Notes under the pieces: generated by a model | Database searches by the model: none | What the model saw: the letters and a program-made list of their open reading frames with translations, nothing else | What the model was told of the DNA's origin: nothing | Source of the DNA: Streptomyces tubercidicus | Lineage (GTDB): Bacteria; Actinomycetota; Actinomycetes; Streptomycetales; Streptomycetaceae | Assembly: GCF_027497495.1 (NCBI RefSeq) | Contig: NZ_CP114205.1 | Coordinates: forward strand, 2,976,001 to 3,040,000 | DNA length: 64,000 bases | Direction of reading: 5' to 3' | Position numbers and translations under genes: made by a program | Shown: positions 1-7,093 of the stretch, one piece after another | How positions within the stretch are numbered: the stretch's first letter is position 1 | How the letters are laid out: the number at the start of each line of letters is the position of its first letter

Positions 1-297
1 CGGGCGGAGCTGATCGACGCGGTGCACGGTGCGGCGCGCGGGGCGACCGTGCTGACCCCGTCGCTGGCCCCCAAGCTGTTCCGGGCGCGGGCGGTGGAGG
101 CGCCGCTGCTGTCCGGCCGGGAGTGCGAGGTGCTGCGGCTGGTCAGTCAGGGGCTGACCAATGCCGAGATCGGCCGGGAGCTGTTCATCGGTGAGGCGAC
201 GGTCAAGACCCATCTCCTGCGGGCGTTCAAGAAGTTGGAGGTGTCGGACCGGACCGCGGCGGTGATCACGGCGCTGGAGCGGGGTCTGTTGACGTAG
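1..297 (+). CDS. LuxR-family response regulator, C-terminal part
   Basis: The reading frame is open from the first base of the window, so only the C-terminal ~98 residues of the gene are here. They contain a complete LuxR/NarL helix-turn-helix: the LSGRECEVLRLV start, the GLTNAEIGREL turn and the ATVKTHLLRAFKKL recognition helix, ending near LERGLLT. The preceding ELIDAVHGAARG stretch is the typical linker after a receiver domain, so this is probably a two-component response regulator paired with a kinase outside the window. The receiver domain cannot be seen, so membership of the NarL response regulators rather than stand-alone LuxR proteins is inferred. Confidence 0.9.
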   Translation, partial: RAELIDAVHGAARGATVLTPSLAPKLFRARAVEAPLLSGRECEVLRLVSQGLTNAEIGRELFIGEATVKTHLLRAFKKLEVSDRTAAVITALERGLLT

Positions 298-325
298 GCA
301 GTCGCGTGGCCTGTCCTCCGCCCGC

Positions 326-895
326 TCAGGGACGGACGGCGCGGAAGCGGAAGTAGTCGGGGCGCAGGCTGATGCCGGGGGTGTGGAAGCCGGCCGCGCG
401 CAGCCGGTCCGGGAGGGTTTCGGGCGGCACCGGGACGTACGTATCCCACAGGTGGATGAGGCGGAAGCCCCAGCTCGCCCGGCCGTCGCAGCCCGCGAAG
501 ACACCGCCCGGCCGCAGCACCCGGAACGCCTCCGCGAAGAGCTGGTCCTGCTGCCGGGGCGACGGCACATGATGCAGCATCGTGAAGCAGACGACGGCGT
601 CGAAGTGGCCGTCCGGCAGCGGCATCGCGCAGCCGTCGCCGTGCACGACATCGATCCGGTCGCCGTACTCCGCGCGCAGTCGCTCCGCCGATCCCCCGTC
701 GACTTCGAGGACGCTCAGCCGGCCGCCGGTCCGGTGTGCCAGCACCCGTGTGGTGGCACCGTAGCCGGGCCCGATCTCCAGGGTCTCGGCGTCCAGTTGG
801 ACATCTTCGAGGGCCCAGGGCAGCAGGTCCGTCGCCACCGCGCGGGCCCACATACGGGAGTTGCACAACCACTGGTGATAGCGATTCATGGTCAT
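326..895 (-). CDS. Class I SAM-dependent methyltransferase
   Basis: About 189 residues of a Methyltransf_11-type fold. Motif I is seen as LEIGPGYGATTRVLA, the acidic residue of motif II as SVLEVD, then HGDGCAMPLPDGHFDAVVC and LLRPGG-like RVLRPGGVFAG. The substrate is not predictable. The open frame reaches base 946, but that would overlap the divergent AraC gene at 921. The start at MTMNRYHQW (895) leaves a 25-bp divergent promoter region and begins where homologous proteins usually begin; the second ATG at 889 is equally possible. A divergent neighbour of an AraC regulator is often its target, but no operator was recognised. Confidence 0.8.
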   Translation of the reverse strand: MTMNRYHQWLCNSRMWARAVATDLLPWALEDVQLDAETLEIGPGYGATTRVLAHRTGGRLSVLEVDGGSAERLRAEYGDRIDVVHGDGCAMPLPDGHFDAVVCFTMLHHVPSPRQQDQLFAEAFRVLRPGGVFAGCDGRASWGFRLIHLWDTYVPVPPETLPDRLRAAGFHTPGISLRPDYFRFRAVRP

Positions 896-920
896 GCGGC
901 GAGCGTAGGGAGCGGCCGCG

Positions 921-1799
921 GTGACCACCACGCGACAGGGGGACATGGTGTATCGCAGGACGGACAGTGGACAGCGACCGGACAGTGAGCCGCGACCGGA
1001 CAGTGGACAGCGACCGGACGGCGGCGCGGAGCCGGACGGGCGGGACGGGCAGGTGGCGCCGCCAGGCCCGCCCGCCGGGGCGGCCGTCGTCGTCGGGAGC
1101 TTTGCGATGGACCGGGGGCAGTGGTTCGCCCGCCACCGCCATGAGCACCATCAACTGGCCTGGGCGCGGCGGGGAGTTCTGGCCGTACGGGCCACCGGCA
1201 ACACCTGGGTGCTGCCGCCGTCCATGGCGCTGTGGATTCCGGCCGGGACCCCGCACGCCACCGGCGCCGCCGGCCCGGCCCTCTTCCGGAGCCTGTACTT
1301 CCTCCCGGAGCGCTGCCCGGTCGACTGGTCCGTGCCCACCGTCGTCGGCGTCTCCCCCCTGCTGCGCGAGCTGATCTCGTACCTCTCGGACGGCACCCTG
1401 GCCCCGGCGGCGCGCGAACGGGCCGAGTCCGTGGTCCTCGACCAGCTGCGGCCGGTGTCGGTGGCCACGGTGCAGGCCCCGATGCCGCACGACCCACGGG
1501 CGCGCCGGGTCGCGGAGGCGCTGCGCGCCGACCCATCCGACGGGCGGACGCTGGCGGAGTGGGGCCGCCGGGTGGGAGCGAGCGGCCGGACGCTGGCCCG
1601 CGCGTTCGTGGCGGACACCGGGATGCCGTACGGGCAGTGGCGCACCCGGATCCGGCTCCAGGCGGCGATGCCGCTGCTGGCCGGCGGCGCCACGGTGGCG
1701 GCGGTGGCCGCGCGGGTGGGCTATGCCTCGCCGAGTGCCTTTGTCGCGGCCTTCCGGCGCGCGGTCGGGGTGCCGCCGGGGGCGTACTTCGCCCCCTGA
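921..1799 (+). CDS. AraC-family transcriptional regulator
   Basis: A 292-residue protein with an N-terminal cupin sensor (RHEHHQLAWARRGVL, then WVLPPSMALWIPAGTPH) and two C-terminal AraC helix-turn-helices (LAEWGRRVGASGRTLARAF and VAAVAARVGYASPSAFVAAFRRAVG, ending PPGAYF). This cupin-AraC layout is common in actinobacterial regulators of efflux or detoxification genes. Residues ~15-32 are an unusual hydrophilic repeat encoded by an 18-bp tandem array (see that entry). The first ~50 residues look disordered, so a start downstream of the repeat is possible. Confidence 0.85.
   Translation: MTTTRQGDMVYRRTDSGQRPDSEPRPDSGQRPDGGAEPDGRDGQVAPPGPPAGAAVVVGSFAMDRGQWFARHRHEHHQLAWARRGVLAVRATGNTWVLPPSMALWIPAGTPHATGAAGPALFRSLYFLPERCPVDWSVPTVVGVSPLLRELISYLSDGTLAPAARERAESVVLDQLRPVSVATVQAPMPHDPRARRVAEALRADPSDGRTLAEWGRRVGASGRTLARAFVADTGMPYGQWRTRIRLQAAMPLLAGGATVAAVAARVGYASPSAFVAAFRRAVGVPPGAYFAP
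963..1016 (+). repeat. 18-bp tandem repeat, 3 copies, inside the AraC gene
   Basis: Copies at 963-980, 981-998 and 999-1016. The first and third are identical, and the middle one differs at a few bases. Each unit encodes six residues (DSGQRP or DSEPRP). The period keeps the frame, so copy-number change would lengthen the N-terminal tail without a frameshift. Confidence 0.9.
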
Positions 1800-1829
1800 G
1801 GGCTGCCGGACTTCAAGCCCGTGGCGCGC

Positions 1830-3230
1830 TCACCCGTCCCCCAGCCGGGCCTGGTCCGCGGCCGCTCTGCCCTGGTGCCAGCCGTCGGCGTCGCGGACAC
1901 CGCGGAGGCGGACCGGGGCGGTGTCGGGGAAGAGGGTGCCGGTGGTCTGCTCGACGGCGAGGGCGCGGGCGGCGAGGACCGGGAGGAGGTCGGGGGCCGT
2001 GGGGGCGGACTCGGCGGTGGCGGCGGCCGTGGCGGCGGCGGTGGCCGCGGCGAGGCGGTCGCGGATGCGGTCGGCGTAGGCGACGAGGAAGGTCTGGCGG
2101 AAGTCCCGGGTGCGGCGGGAGCGGCCGCGGGCGACGGGGGCGCCGCCCTGCTCCTTGAGGGTGTGGTGGTGGGCGTCGCCCGCGCGGCTCATGGCGGCGG
2201 TGGCCTGGAGCAGCAGCGAGGTGTAGAGCATCTCGGCCGCCTCCAGGTCGGGTGCGAAACCGATGAGGGTGGAGAAGCCGACGTCGGCGGCCCAGACGGC
2301 CTGGCAGCGGTTGGCGGCCGCGACCGCGTCGAGCAGCAGTGCCTTGGCCTGTTCGTACGGGCCCTCGATGCCGATACGGACCGCTGACGGGCCGTCGGCC
2401 CGGCCGCCCGGGGAGCCGTCCGCCCGGTCGAGGAGCGCCTCGTCGATGCTGTGCCGGGCCATCAGCTCCTGCGCCTTGGCGGACAGCGCCTCGGCCTCCT
2501 CGGCGTAGTCGGTGGCCTCCGCCTTGGCGAGCAGACCGCGGATCCGCCCCAGGGCACGTGCCGCGGCGGCACCGGCGGGTCCGCTCCGGTCTCCGGGCTG
2601 CGGCGGGGCGGGCAGCGGGGTGATCCGGGGCAGCCGGGCCAGTATGCGCAGCGCCGCCAGGACGTCGTACGCGGTCTCGAAGCGGGAGGCGCGGCGGCGG
2701 GTGGCCAGGGCGTCGAGGTAGCCGCTGTCGGCGGACCACCAGATCTCGGCGCCGAGGTCCCGTAGTTGCCCGGCCCAGCGCGGGTCCGGAACCGGGCGCG
2801 CGGCCGGAGGGCGGGCCGCCTCGGCCGCGACGGCGTCGACGACCAGCGCCACGAGGGCGGCGTCGGAAGCCGCGCGCCGTACGATCCGCACCAGGTCAGC
2901 GGGCTGCCAGCCGCCCGCCCAGCACTGCCGTACGCCCGCCACGGCGGCCTCCACCACCGCGGCGCTCACCGCCGCCCAGCCGACCTCGGCCGCGGCCAGC
3001 ATCGAGGCACCCGCCTCAATGGCGTCCTCGGCCCGCTCGCCGTCCGACGCGTAACGGACGCTGCCGAGCACCTGGCCGACCAGTTCACCGGCCGAGGGCG
3101 AGGACGGCCCGCCGTGCCCTTTGCCGCCGCGCCCGGCTTCTCCGCGCCCGGTTTCTCCGCGCCCTGTTTTTCCGCGCCCGGTTTCTCCGCGCCCGGTTTT
3201 CCCGCGCCCTGTTTTCCCGCGCTCGCTCAC
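1830..3230 (-). CDS. DUF2786 domain protein
   Basis: About 466 residues. The recognisable part is the DUF2786 region (ALGRIRGLLAKAEATDYAEEAEALSAKAQELMARHSID), followed by a conserved C-terminal region of unknown function with a Ala-rich stretch and a final region ending DGWHQGRAAADQARLGDG. DUF2786 proteins are widespread in actinobacteria and no activity is established. The open frame runs on to 4061, but that part is antisense to the acetyltransferase gene and is rejected. I put the start at a GTG (3230) just before the repeat-encoded GRGKT/GRGET segment. No good ribosome site is visible, and an internal start after the repeat is possible. Confidence 0.65.
   Translation of the reverse strand: MSERGKTGRGKTGRGETGRGKTGRGETGRGEAGRGGKGHGGPSSPSAGELVGQVLGSVRYASDGERAEDAIEAGASMLAAAEVGWAAVSAAVVEAAVAGVRQCWAGGWQPADLVRIVRRAASDAALVALVVDAVAAEAARPPAARPVPDPRWAGQLRDLGAEIWWSADSGYLDALATRRRASRFETAYDVLAALRILARLPRITPLPAPPQPGDRSGPAGAAAARALGRIRGLLAKAEATDYAEEAEALSAKAQELMARHSIDEALLDRADGSPGGRADGPSAVRIGIEGPYEQAKALLLDAVAAANRCQAVWAADVGFSTLIGFAPDLEAAEMLYTSLLLQATAAMSRAGDAHHHTLKEQGGAPVARGRSRRTRDFRQTFLVAYADRIRDRLAAATAAATAAATAESAPTAPDLLPVLAARALAVEQTTGTLFPDTAPVRLRGVRDADGWHQGRAAADQARLGDG
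3128..3217 (-). repeat. 15-bp tandem repeat, 6 copies, near the DUF2786 start
   Basis: Six 15-bp units starting at 3128, 3143, 3158, 3173, 3188 and 3203, unit CGCGCCCGGTTTCTC with small changes. Read on the minus strand they encode alternating basic and acidic pentapeptides (TGRGK / TGRGE) if the GTG start at 3230 is used. If translation starts later, this array is in the leader instead. Confidence 0.9.
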
Positions 3231-3355
3231 CCGTTCACTGTACGGAGGGGGCGTGGGGGGGCTGCCGGAGAGGCGGACGCGTACGGGCGGGCGGGCGTAG
3301 AGCGGGGCCTCCGGGGGCGAGGGCCGGCCCCCGGGCACCCAGGTCGGCCCCCGCC

Positions 3356-4348
3356 TCAGAGGCGCACCTGATAGAAACCGAGGGCCTGTTCCGCCCGGTA
3401 GCCGAGCGCCGCGTTGACCGCCCGCATCGGGGCGTTCTCGTCCGCGACCGTCGTCATGATCTCCCGCACGTCCGGCCCCTGCGCGCGCAGGAACTCCAGC
3501 ATCCGCAGCTTGACGGCCCGGCCGAGGCCACGGCCGCGGTGCGCGGGGACGACGACGGTGTCGTACTGCAGGGCCCGTACGGAGGCCGGGGTGGGCAGGA
3601 CGAGTTCGGTGTAGGCGGCCACGGCGCCGTCGGCCTCCGCGAGGGCCGCCACGGTCAGCAGCACCCCGCCACGGTCCAGGACGACGCGGGCCGCGGCCCG
3701 TATCCGCTCGGGGTCCCAGGGGTCGTGCTGTTCGTCCAGGTCGCCGGCCGGGGCGTCCTGCATGGCGTCGTGGGCGCGGGCGTGCGCGGCGGCATAGGCG
3801 TCGGGGACGACACCGCTCCAGGCGGCGAAGCGATAGCCGACGGGCGGCGCGGGGACGGCCGGGGCGGAGGCGGTCGGGGCCAAGGCGGCGGGGGCGGCCG
3901 GGGCCGAGGCGGCCGCCACCTCCTGTACGTACTCCACCATCGGCAGCGCACACTCCGCGCCCCGCCCGACGGCGAACCTCTCGCCCGCGCCGCCCCGCTC
4001 CACCAGGGTGCTCACCGAGCTGCGGCCCTCGGCGGCGAGCCTCGCGCGCACGGCGTCCCACAGGGCCCGGCCCACCCCGCGCCCCCGATGGGCGGGGTGC
4101 ACCGTCAGGGTGTCGAGGAAGGCGTTGGCGGCGTTCTCCTCGGTGTCGTGGAGGCGGAGCAGGGCGACGCCCGCGTAGCCGGGGGCGCCGTCGGGGGCCG
4201 GAAGCGTGACGGGGACGGCCCGGCAGTGCAGGGACGGGACGCGCAGGCGGCCGGCCTCGGCGGCCCGTTCGGGGGCGGGGACGCCCGGCCGGTCGTGGGC
4301 ACGGGCGGCGGCGAGCACGGCGAACCAGGCGTCGATGTCGATGTCCAT
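3356..4348 (-). CDS. Tandem GNAT N-acetyltransferase
   Basis: About 330 residues with two GCN5-related acetyltransferase domains. The first has the acetyl-CoA loop HPAHRGRGVGRALWDAVRARL, and the second has VPAHRGRGLGRAVKLRMLEFL followed by ENAPMRAVNAALGY and the terminal GFYQVRL. They are joined by a long Ala/Pro-rich linker (residues ~150-175). This resembles the MshD-type double-GNAT architecture, but many double GNATs of unknown substrate exist, so mycothiol synthase is not claimed. The start MDIDIDAWF (4348) was preferred over the upstream ATG at 4408 because the extra 20 residues are Arg-rich and not GNAT-like. Confidence 0.85.
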   Translation of the reverse strand: MDIDIDAWFAVLAAARAHDRPGVPAPERAAEAGRLRVPSLHCRAVPVTLPAPDGAPGYAGVALLRLHDTEENAANAFLDTLTVHPAHRGRGVGRALWDAVRARLAAEGRSSVSTLVERGGAGERFAVGRGAECALPMVEYVQEVAAASAPAAPAALAPTASAPAVPAPPVGYRFAAWSGVVPDAYAAAHARAHDAMQDAPAGDLDEQHDPWDPERIRAAARVVLDRGGVLLTVAALAEADGAVAAYTELVLPTPASVRALQYDTVVVPAHRGRGLGRAVKLRMLEFLRAQGPDVREIMTTVADENAPMRAVNAALGYRAEQALGFYQVRL

Positions 4349-4435
4349 ACGGCGGACCGTACGCAGCAACGATGCCCGGCGCGCCCTGTTTTCGGCGCCA
4401 CCGGGCATCGACCGCTCAGCGAACCCTCACCGCAG

Positions 4436-5701
4436 TCACTGCACCGCGCTGCCGGCCACCCACTGCGACCAGTCCATGTTCCAGCCGTTGAGGCCGTTGT
4501 CCGGCTTGACGGTGTCGTCAGGGGAGTTGACGACCTCGACCACGTCGCCGGTCCGGCTGTGGTCGAAGAACCACGCGCCGTCCGTCTTGGGGTCCTTGGC
4601 GCCCTTGGCGTCCTCCAGGCCGATGCAGCCGTGGCTGGTGTTGGTCTTGCCGAAGATGCCCTTGCCCCAGTAGTTGCCGTGGATGAAGGTGCCGGAGCTC
4701 GTCAGGCGCATGGCGTGCGGGACATCGGGAATGTCGTACTCGCCCTTGCCGTTGTGCTTCTTGAAGCCGACGGTCGAGCCGTTCATCCGGGTCTGCTTGA
4801 AGCGCTCGGAGATGACCATCTTGCCGTTGTAGGTGGCGTTCTCGTCGCTGCCGGCCGAGATCGGAATGGTCCTGAGGGTCCGGCCGTCGCGCACGACGGT
4901 CATCTCGTGCGTCTCGGTGTCGACGGTGCTGATCTGCGAGTGGCCGACGTGGAAGTTGACGGTCTTGTTCTGGATGCCCTTGACGCCGGGTGACGCCTCG
5001 ACGCCGTCCAGGCCGAGCTTCATGGTGACGTCGGAGTCCGCCTTCCAGTACTCCTGGGGGCGGAAGTCCAGCCGCTTGTCGTTGAACCAGTGGCCGACGA
5101 CCTGCTGGTTGCTGCTCGACGTGACGTGGATCGCGGACTCGACGTCCGCCTTGTTCTTGACCGGCTTGTCGAAGTTGATCGACACCGGCATGCCGACGCC
5201 GACGGTCGAACCGTCCTCCGGCGTGAAGTTCCCGATGAAGCTGTTCGCCGGGGCGACGGTGGTGAAGCCGGAGTTCTCGACCGCCTTACGCCCCTGGGAG
5301 TCCACCGCATGCGCGGTGACCTTGTATGCCGTCGAGCGGCTCAGGGGCTGGTCCGGCGTCCAGGAGCTGCCGTCGGCGGCGATCGTGCCGCTGACCGTCT
5401 GCTTGGTCTCGACCGAGGTCATGGTGACATCGGTCAGCTTTCCGTCACTGACCGTGACACTCGCGTCACTGTTGAGACCCGTGTCGGTGGCGCCGTCCTC
5501 CGGGAGGATCATGATCTTGGCGTCGGAGGCATCCTTCGCGGCCGCCTCGTCCACCTGCCGGCTGTTCTCATGCGGGGTGGCGTCAGCACCGTCATGACTC
5601 CGATCGGCCGCACTGCTGCCACCACACGCCGCAAGCGTGAGTACGCCCCCGAGCAGCGCGGCGCTGGCTATCAAGCCCTTCCGGCGCTTGCTGTCCGTCA
5701 T
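4436..5701 (-). CDS. L,D-transpeptidase lipoprotein (YkuD fold with Ig-like domains)
   Basis: 421 residues. A lipoprotein signal (SAALLGGVLTLAACGG, lipobox LAAC) is followed by two immunoglobulin-like regions (~50-270) and a C-terminal YkuD domain with the catalytic His/Cys motif SHGCIGLEDAKGA. Such enzymes form 3-3 peptidoglycan cross-links outside the membrane and resemble mycobacterial LdtMt2. The lipobox places the enzyme on the outer face of the membrane. The third in-frame ATG (5701) is chosen because GGAG lies nine bases before it and the signal peptide then has a normal length; ATGs at 5710 and 5716 are possible. The gene is transcribed alone. Confidence 0.9.
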   Translation of the reverse strand: MTDSKRRKGLIASAALLGGVLTLAACGGSSAADRSHDGADATPHENSRQVDEAAAKDASDAKIMILPEDGATDTGLNSDASVTVSDGKLTDVTMTSVETKQTVSGTIAADGSSWTPDQPLSRSTAYKVTAHAVDSQGRKAVENSGFTTVAPANSFIGNFTPEDGSTVGVGMPVSINFDKPVKNKADVESAIHVTSSSNQQVVGHWFNDKRLDFRPQEYWKADSDVTMKLGLDGVEASPGVKGIQNKTVNFHVGHSQISTVDTETHEMTVVRDGRTLRTIPISAGSDENATYNGKMVISERFKQTRMNGSTVGFKKHNGKGEYDIPDVPHAMRLTSSGTFIHGNYWGKGIFGKTNTSHGCIGLEDAKGAKDPKTDGAWFFDHSRTGDVVEVVNSPDDTVKPDNGLNGWNMDWSQWVAGSAVQ

Positions 5702-5902
5702 CACACGCATCTCCATTACTGCCGATTTCGCACGATTCCCCGAGCGAGCAGCCAACTGAACGCCGGCTATATGGACGCTGGCATTCCGGCCGACGCCATT
5801 TGAACGCCTTTTCCGTTTCACCCGTTCCATGCGTCCATAAAGTGTGGGGAAGGCCACTAATCACCCACACCGGTCAGATGGTGATCATGTGGAACAGGTC
5901 CA

Positions 5903-5997
5903 GGCATGTGGTGCGGGCGCGGGCATGTGGCGTGGGCGGCGGCATGTGGGGCGGGCGGCGGTATGCGCTGCGGGCGGCGACATGTGGGGCGGGCGCG
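5903..5997 (+). repeat. 19-bp tandem array, 5 imperfect copies, intergenic
   Basis: Units start at 5903, 5922, 5941, 5960 and 5979, consensus GGCATGTGGNGCGGGCGGC. The array lies in the ~390-bp non-coding stretch between the L,D-transpeptidase start (5701) and the end of the 6093 gene, upstream of the transpeptidase. It has no spacers and is not a CRISPR. No other function is visible in the stretch apart from the hairpin at 6040. Confidence 0.85.
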
Positions 5998-6039
5998 GGC
6001 GCGCACCGGCCGGGCGGTCCGCCTTCGCGCCACGTAGTC

Positions 6040-6072
6040 GGCCCCCGTACGGCAGGGAGCCGTACGGGGGCC
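6040..6072 (-). terminator. Hairpin terminator after the 6093 gene
   Basis: A 14-bp perfect stem (GGCCCCCGTACGGC paired with its complement) with a 5-base loop, starting 20 bases beyond the stop of the minus-strand gene 6093-6431. There is no T run, as is usual in Streptomyces terminators. Confidence 0.7.
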
Positions 6073-6092
6073 GGGGCCATCGGGGGTGCCGG

Positions 6093-6431
6093 TCAGCCCT
6101 CCCCGTCCGCGTCGTCCGCCAGATCCCACTCCGCCGCGTCCCACTCGGCATCCGGGTCGTAGTCGGTCAGCTCCTCGCTGCTCCAGGAGGCCTGTGCGAG
6201 TTCGGCGCCCGGCACCTTGGTGACGAGGTCGAACGGGTCGATCAGATGGGCCAGCGCCTCCGCCGGGTCCTCCTGGACCGTCTCCAGCGACTGTCTGCGC
6301 TCCTCGTCGGGCAGCGAGGGCTCCCCGTTGACGTGATCGACGGCGGCGCCGGTCAGCCGGCGGGCGTCGGTGACCTCCATGATCAATTCGACATGAAGGC
6401 GCACAAAACGTGATGTCTCACCATTGCTCAT
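6093..6431 (-). CDS. Conserved small acidic protein, unknown function
   Basis: 112 residues starting MSNGETSRFVRLHVELIMEVTDA. The N-terminal half alternates hydrophobic and charged residues. The C-terminal ~30 residues are strongly acidic and Trp-containing (YDPDAEWDAAEWDLADDADGEG). No signal peptide or membrane segment is seen, and I recognise no named domain. It is divergent from the sortase-substrate gene at 6541 with ~110 bp between them. The start at 6431 was chosen over an ATG at 6449 because of the protein-like sequence that follows; neither has a strong ribosome site. Confidence 0.65.
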   Translation of the reverse strand: MSNGETSRFVRLHVELIMEVTDARRLTGAAVDHVNGEPSLPDEERRQSLETVQEDPAEALAHLIDPFDLVTKVPGAELAQASWSSEELTDYDPDAEWDAAEWDLADDADGEG

Positions 6432-6540
6432 AGCACGGAGGTTAGGCATGGAGGGGGCCCGACTTCCCCGCGACCCGCTGCGGTCATTAACATCTGCGGT
6501 CAACGGCCAATTCGCCGCACCCACAAGGGGGATCGCTTAC

Positions 6541-6936
6541 GTGACCGCACGACGACCACTACTGACCGCCGCGACCGCGGGATCGGTGCTGTTCGCCCTG
6601 TGGTTCGTACCGTCCGCCAATGCGACAGCGGGGCATGACGGTGCGACAGATTCCGCACTGCACATGGCGTCCGCACCCGCCGGACCGGCCCTGGCCGACC
6701 GTACGGCCACTGGGGCGCAGGACACCGACGGCCGGTCCACTACGGCCACCCAGGACGGCGGCGACGCGGGCACCGGAACCGGCACCGACGGCCGGCCCAC
6801 CGGCTCCCCGCACCTCCTCGCCGACACCGGCAGCCCGGACACCACGCCGTACGTGATCGGCGGCGCCGCCTGCCTCGCCCTCGGGGCCGGTCTGGTCAGC
6901 TACTCCGTACGCCGCACGCGCGACGAGACGGCCTGA
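6541..6936 (+). CDS. LAxTG-type sortase-anchored surface protein
   Basis: 131 residues. A signal peptide (ARRPLLTAATAGSVLFALWFVPSANA) is followed by a Thr/Gly/Asp-rich low-complexity middle. The C-terminal wall-sorting signal has LADTG, then a hydrophobic helix (YVIGGAACLALGAGLVSYSV) and a basic tail (RRTRDETA). LAxTG is the motif known for class E sortases of streptomycetes, so cell-wall anchoring by SrtE is likely. The start is the GTG at 6541 with GGGGG about ten bases upstream; the open frame extends further 5' but lacks a signal sequence there. The gene ends in a 10-bp tandem array. Confidence 0.85.
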   Translation: MTARRPLLTAATAGSVLFALWFVPSANATAGHDGATDSALHMASAPAGPALADRTATGAQDTDGRSTTATQDGGDAGTGTGTDGRPTGSPHLLADTGSPDTTPYVIGGAACLALGAGLVSYSVRRTRDETA

Positions 6937-6991
6937 GATCGTCTGAGACCGCTGAGGTCGCCTGAGGTCGCCTGCAATCGCCTGAGACCTG
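6933..6991 (+). repeat. ~10-bp tandem array overlapping a stop codon
   Basis: Six imperfect units of CTGAGGTCGC type, starting on the TGA stop of the sortase-substrate gene (6934-6936) and running into the short gap before hutH. The central two units (6952-6971) are identical. The remaining bases to 7093 hold several partial copies of the sequence at the hutH 3' end (CCGCCGTCAGG and CGTGCCCGTG). Confidence 0.75.
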
Positions 6992-7093
6992 ACGGCGCCA
7001 CGGCCGCCGCCAGGCCAGTGCACCCGTGGCCGCCGCCACGGCCGCCGTCAGGTCCGTGTGCCCGTGCGCCCGTGACGGACTCCCCGGCCGCCG

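Noticed and set aside
147..1490. 447-codon minus-strand frame over the LuxR, methyltransferase and AraC genes
   Set aside because: Arg/Pro/Gly-rich antisense shadow with no domain; the overlapped genes have clear motifs.
3231..4061. N-terminal extension of the DUF2786 frame
   Set aside because: It is antisense to the double-GNAT gene and reads as low-complexity Arg/Gly sequence.
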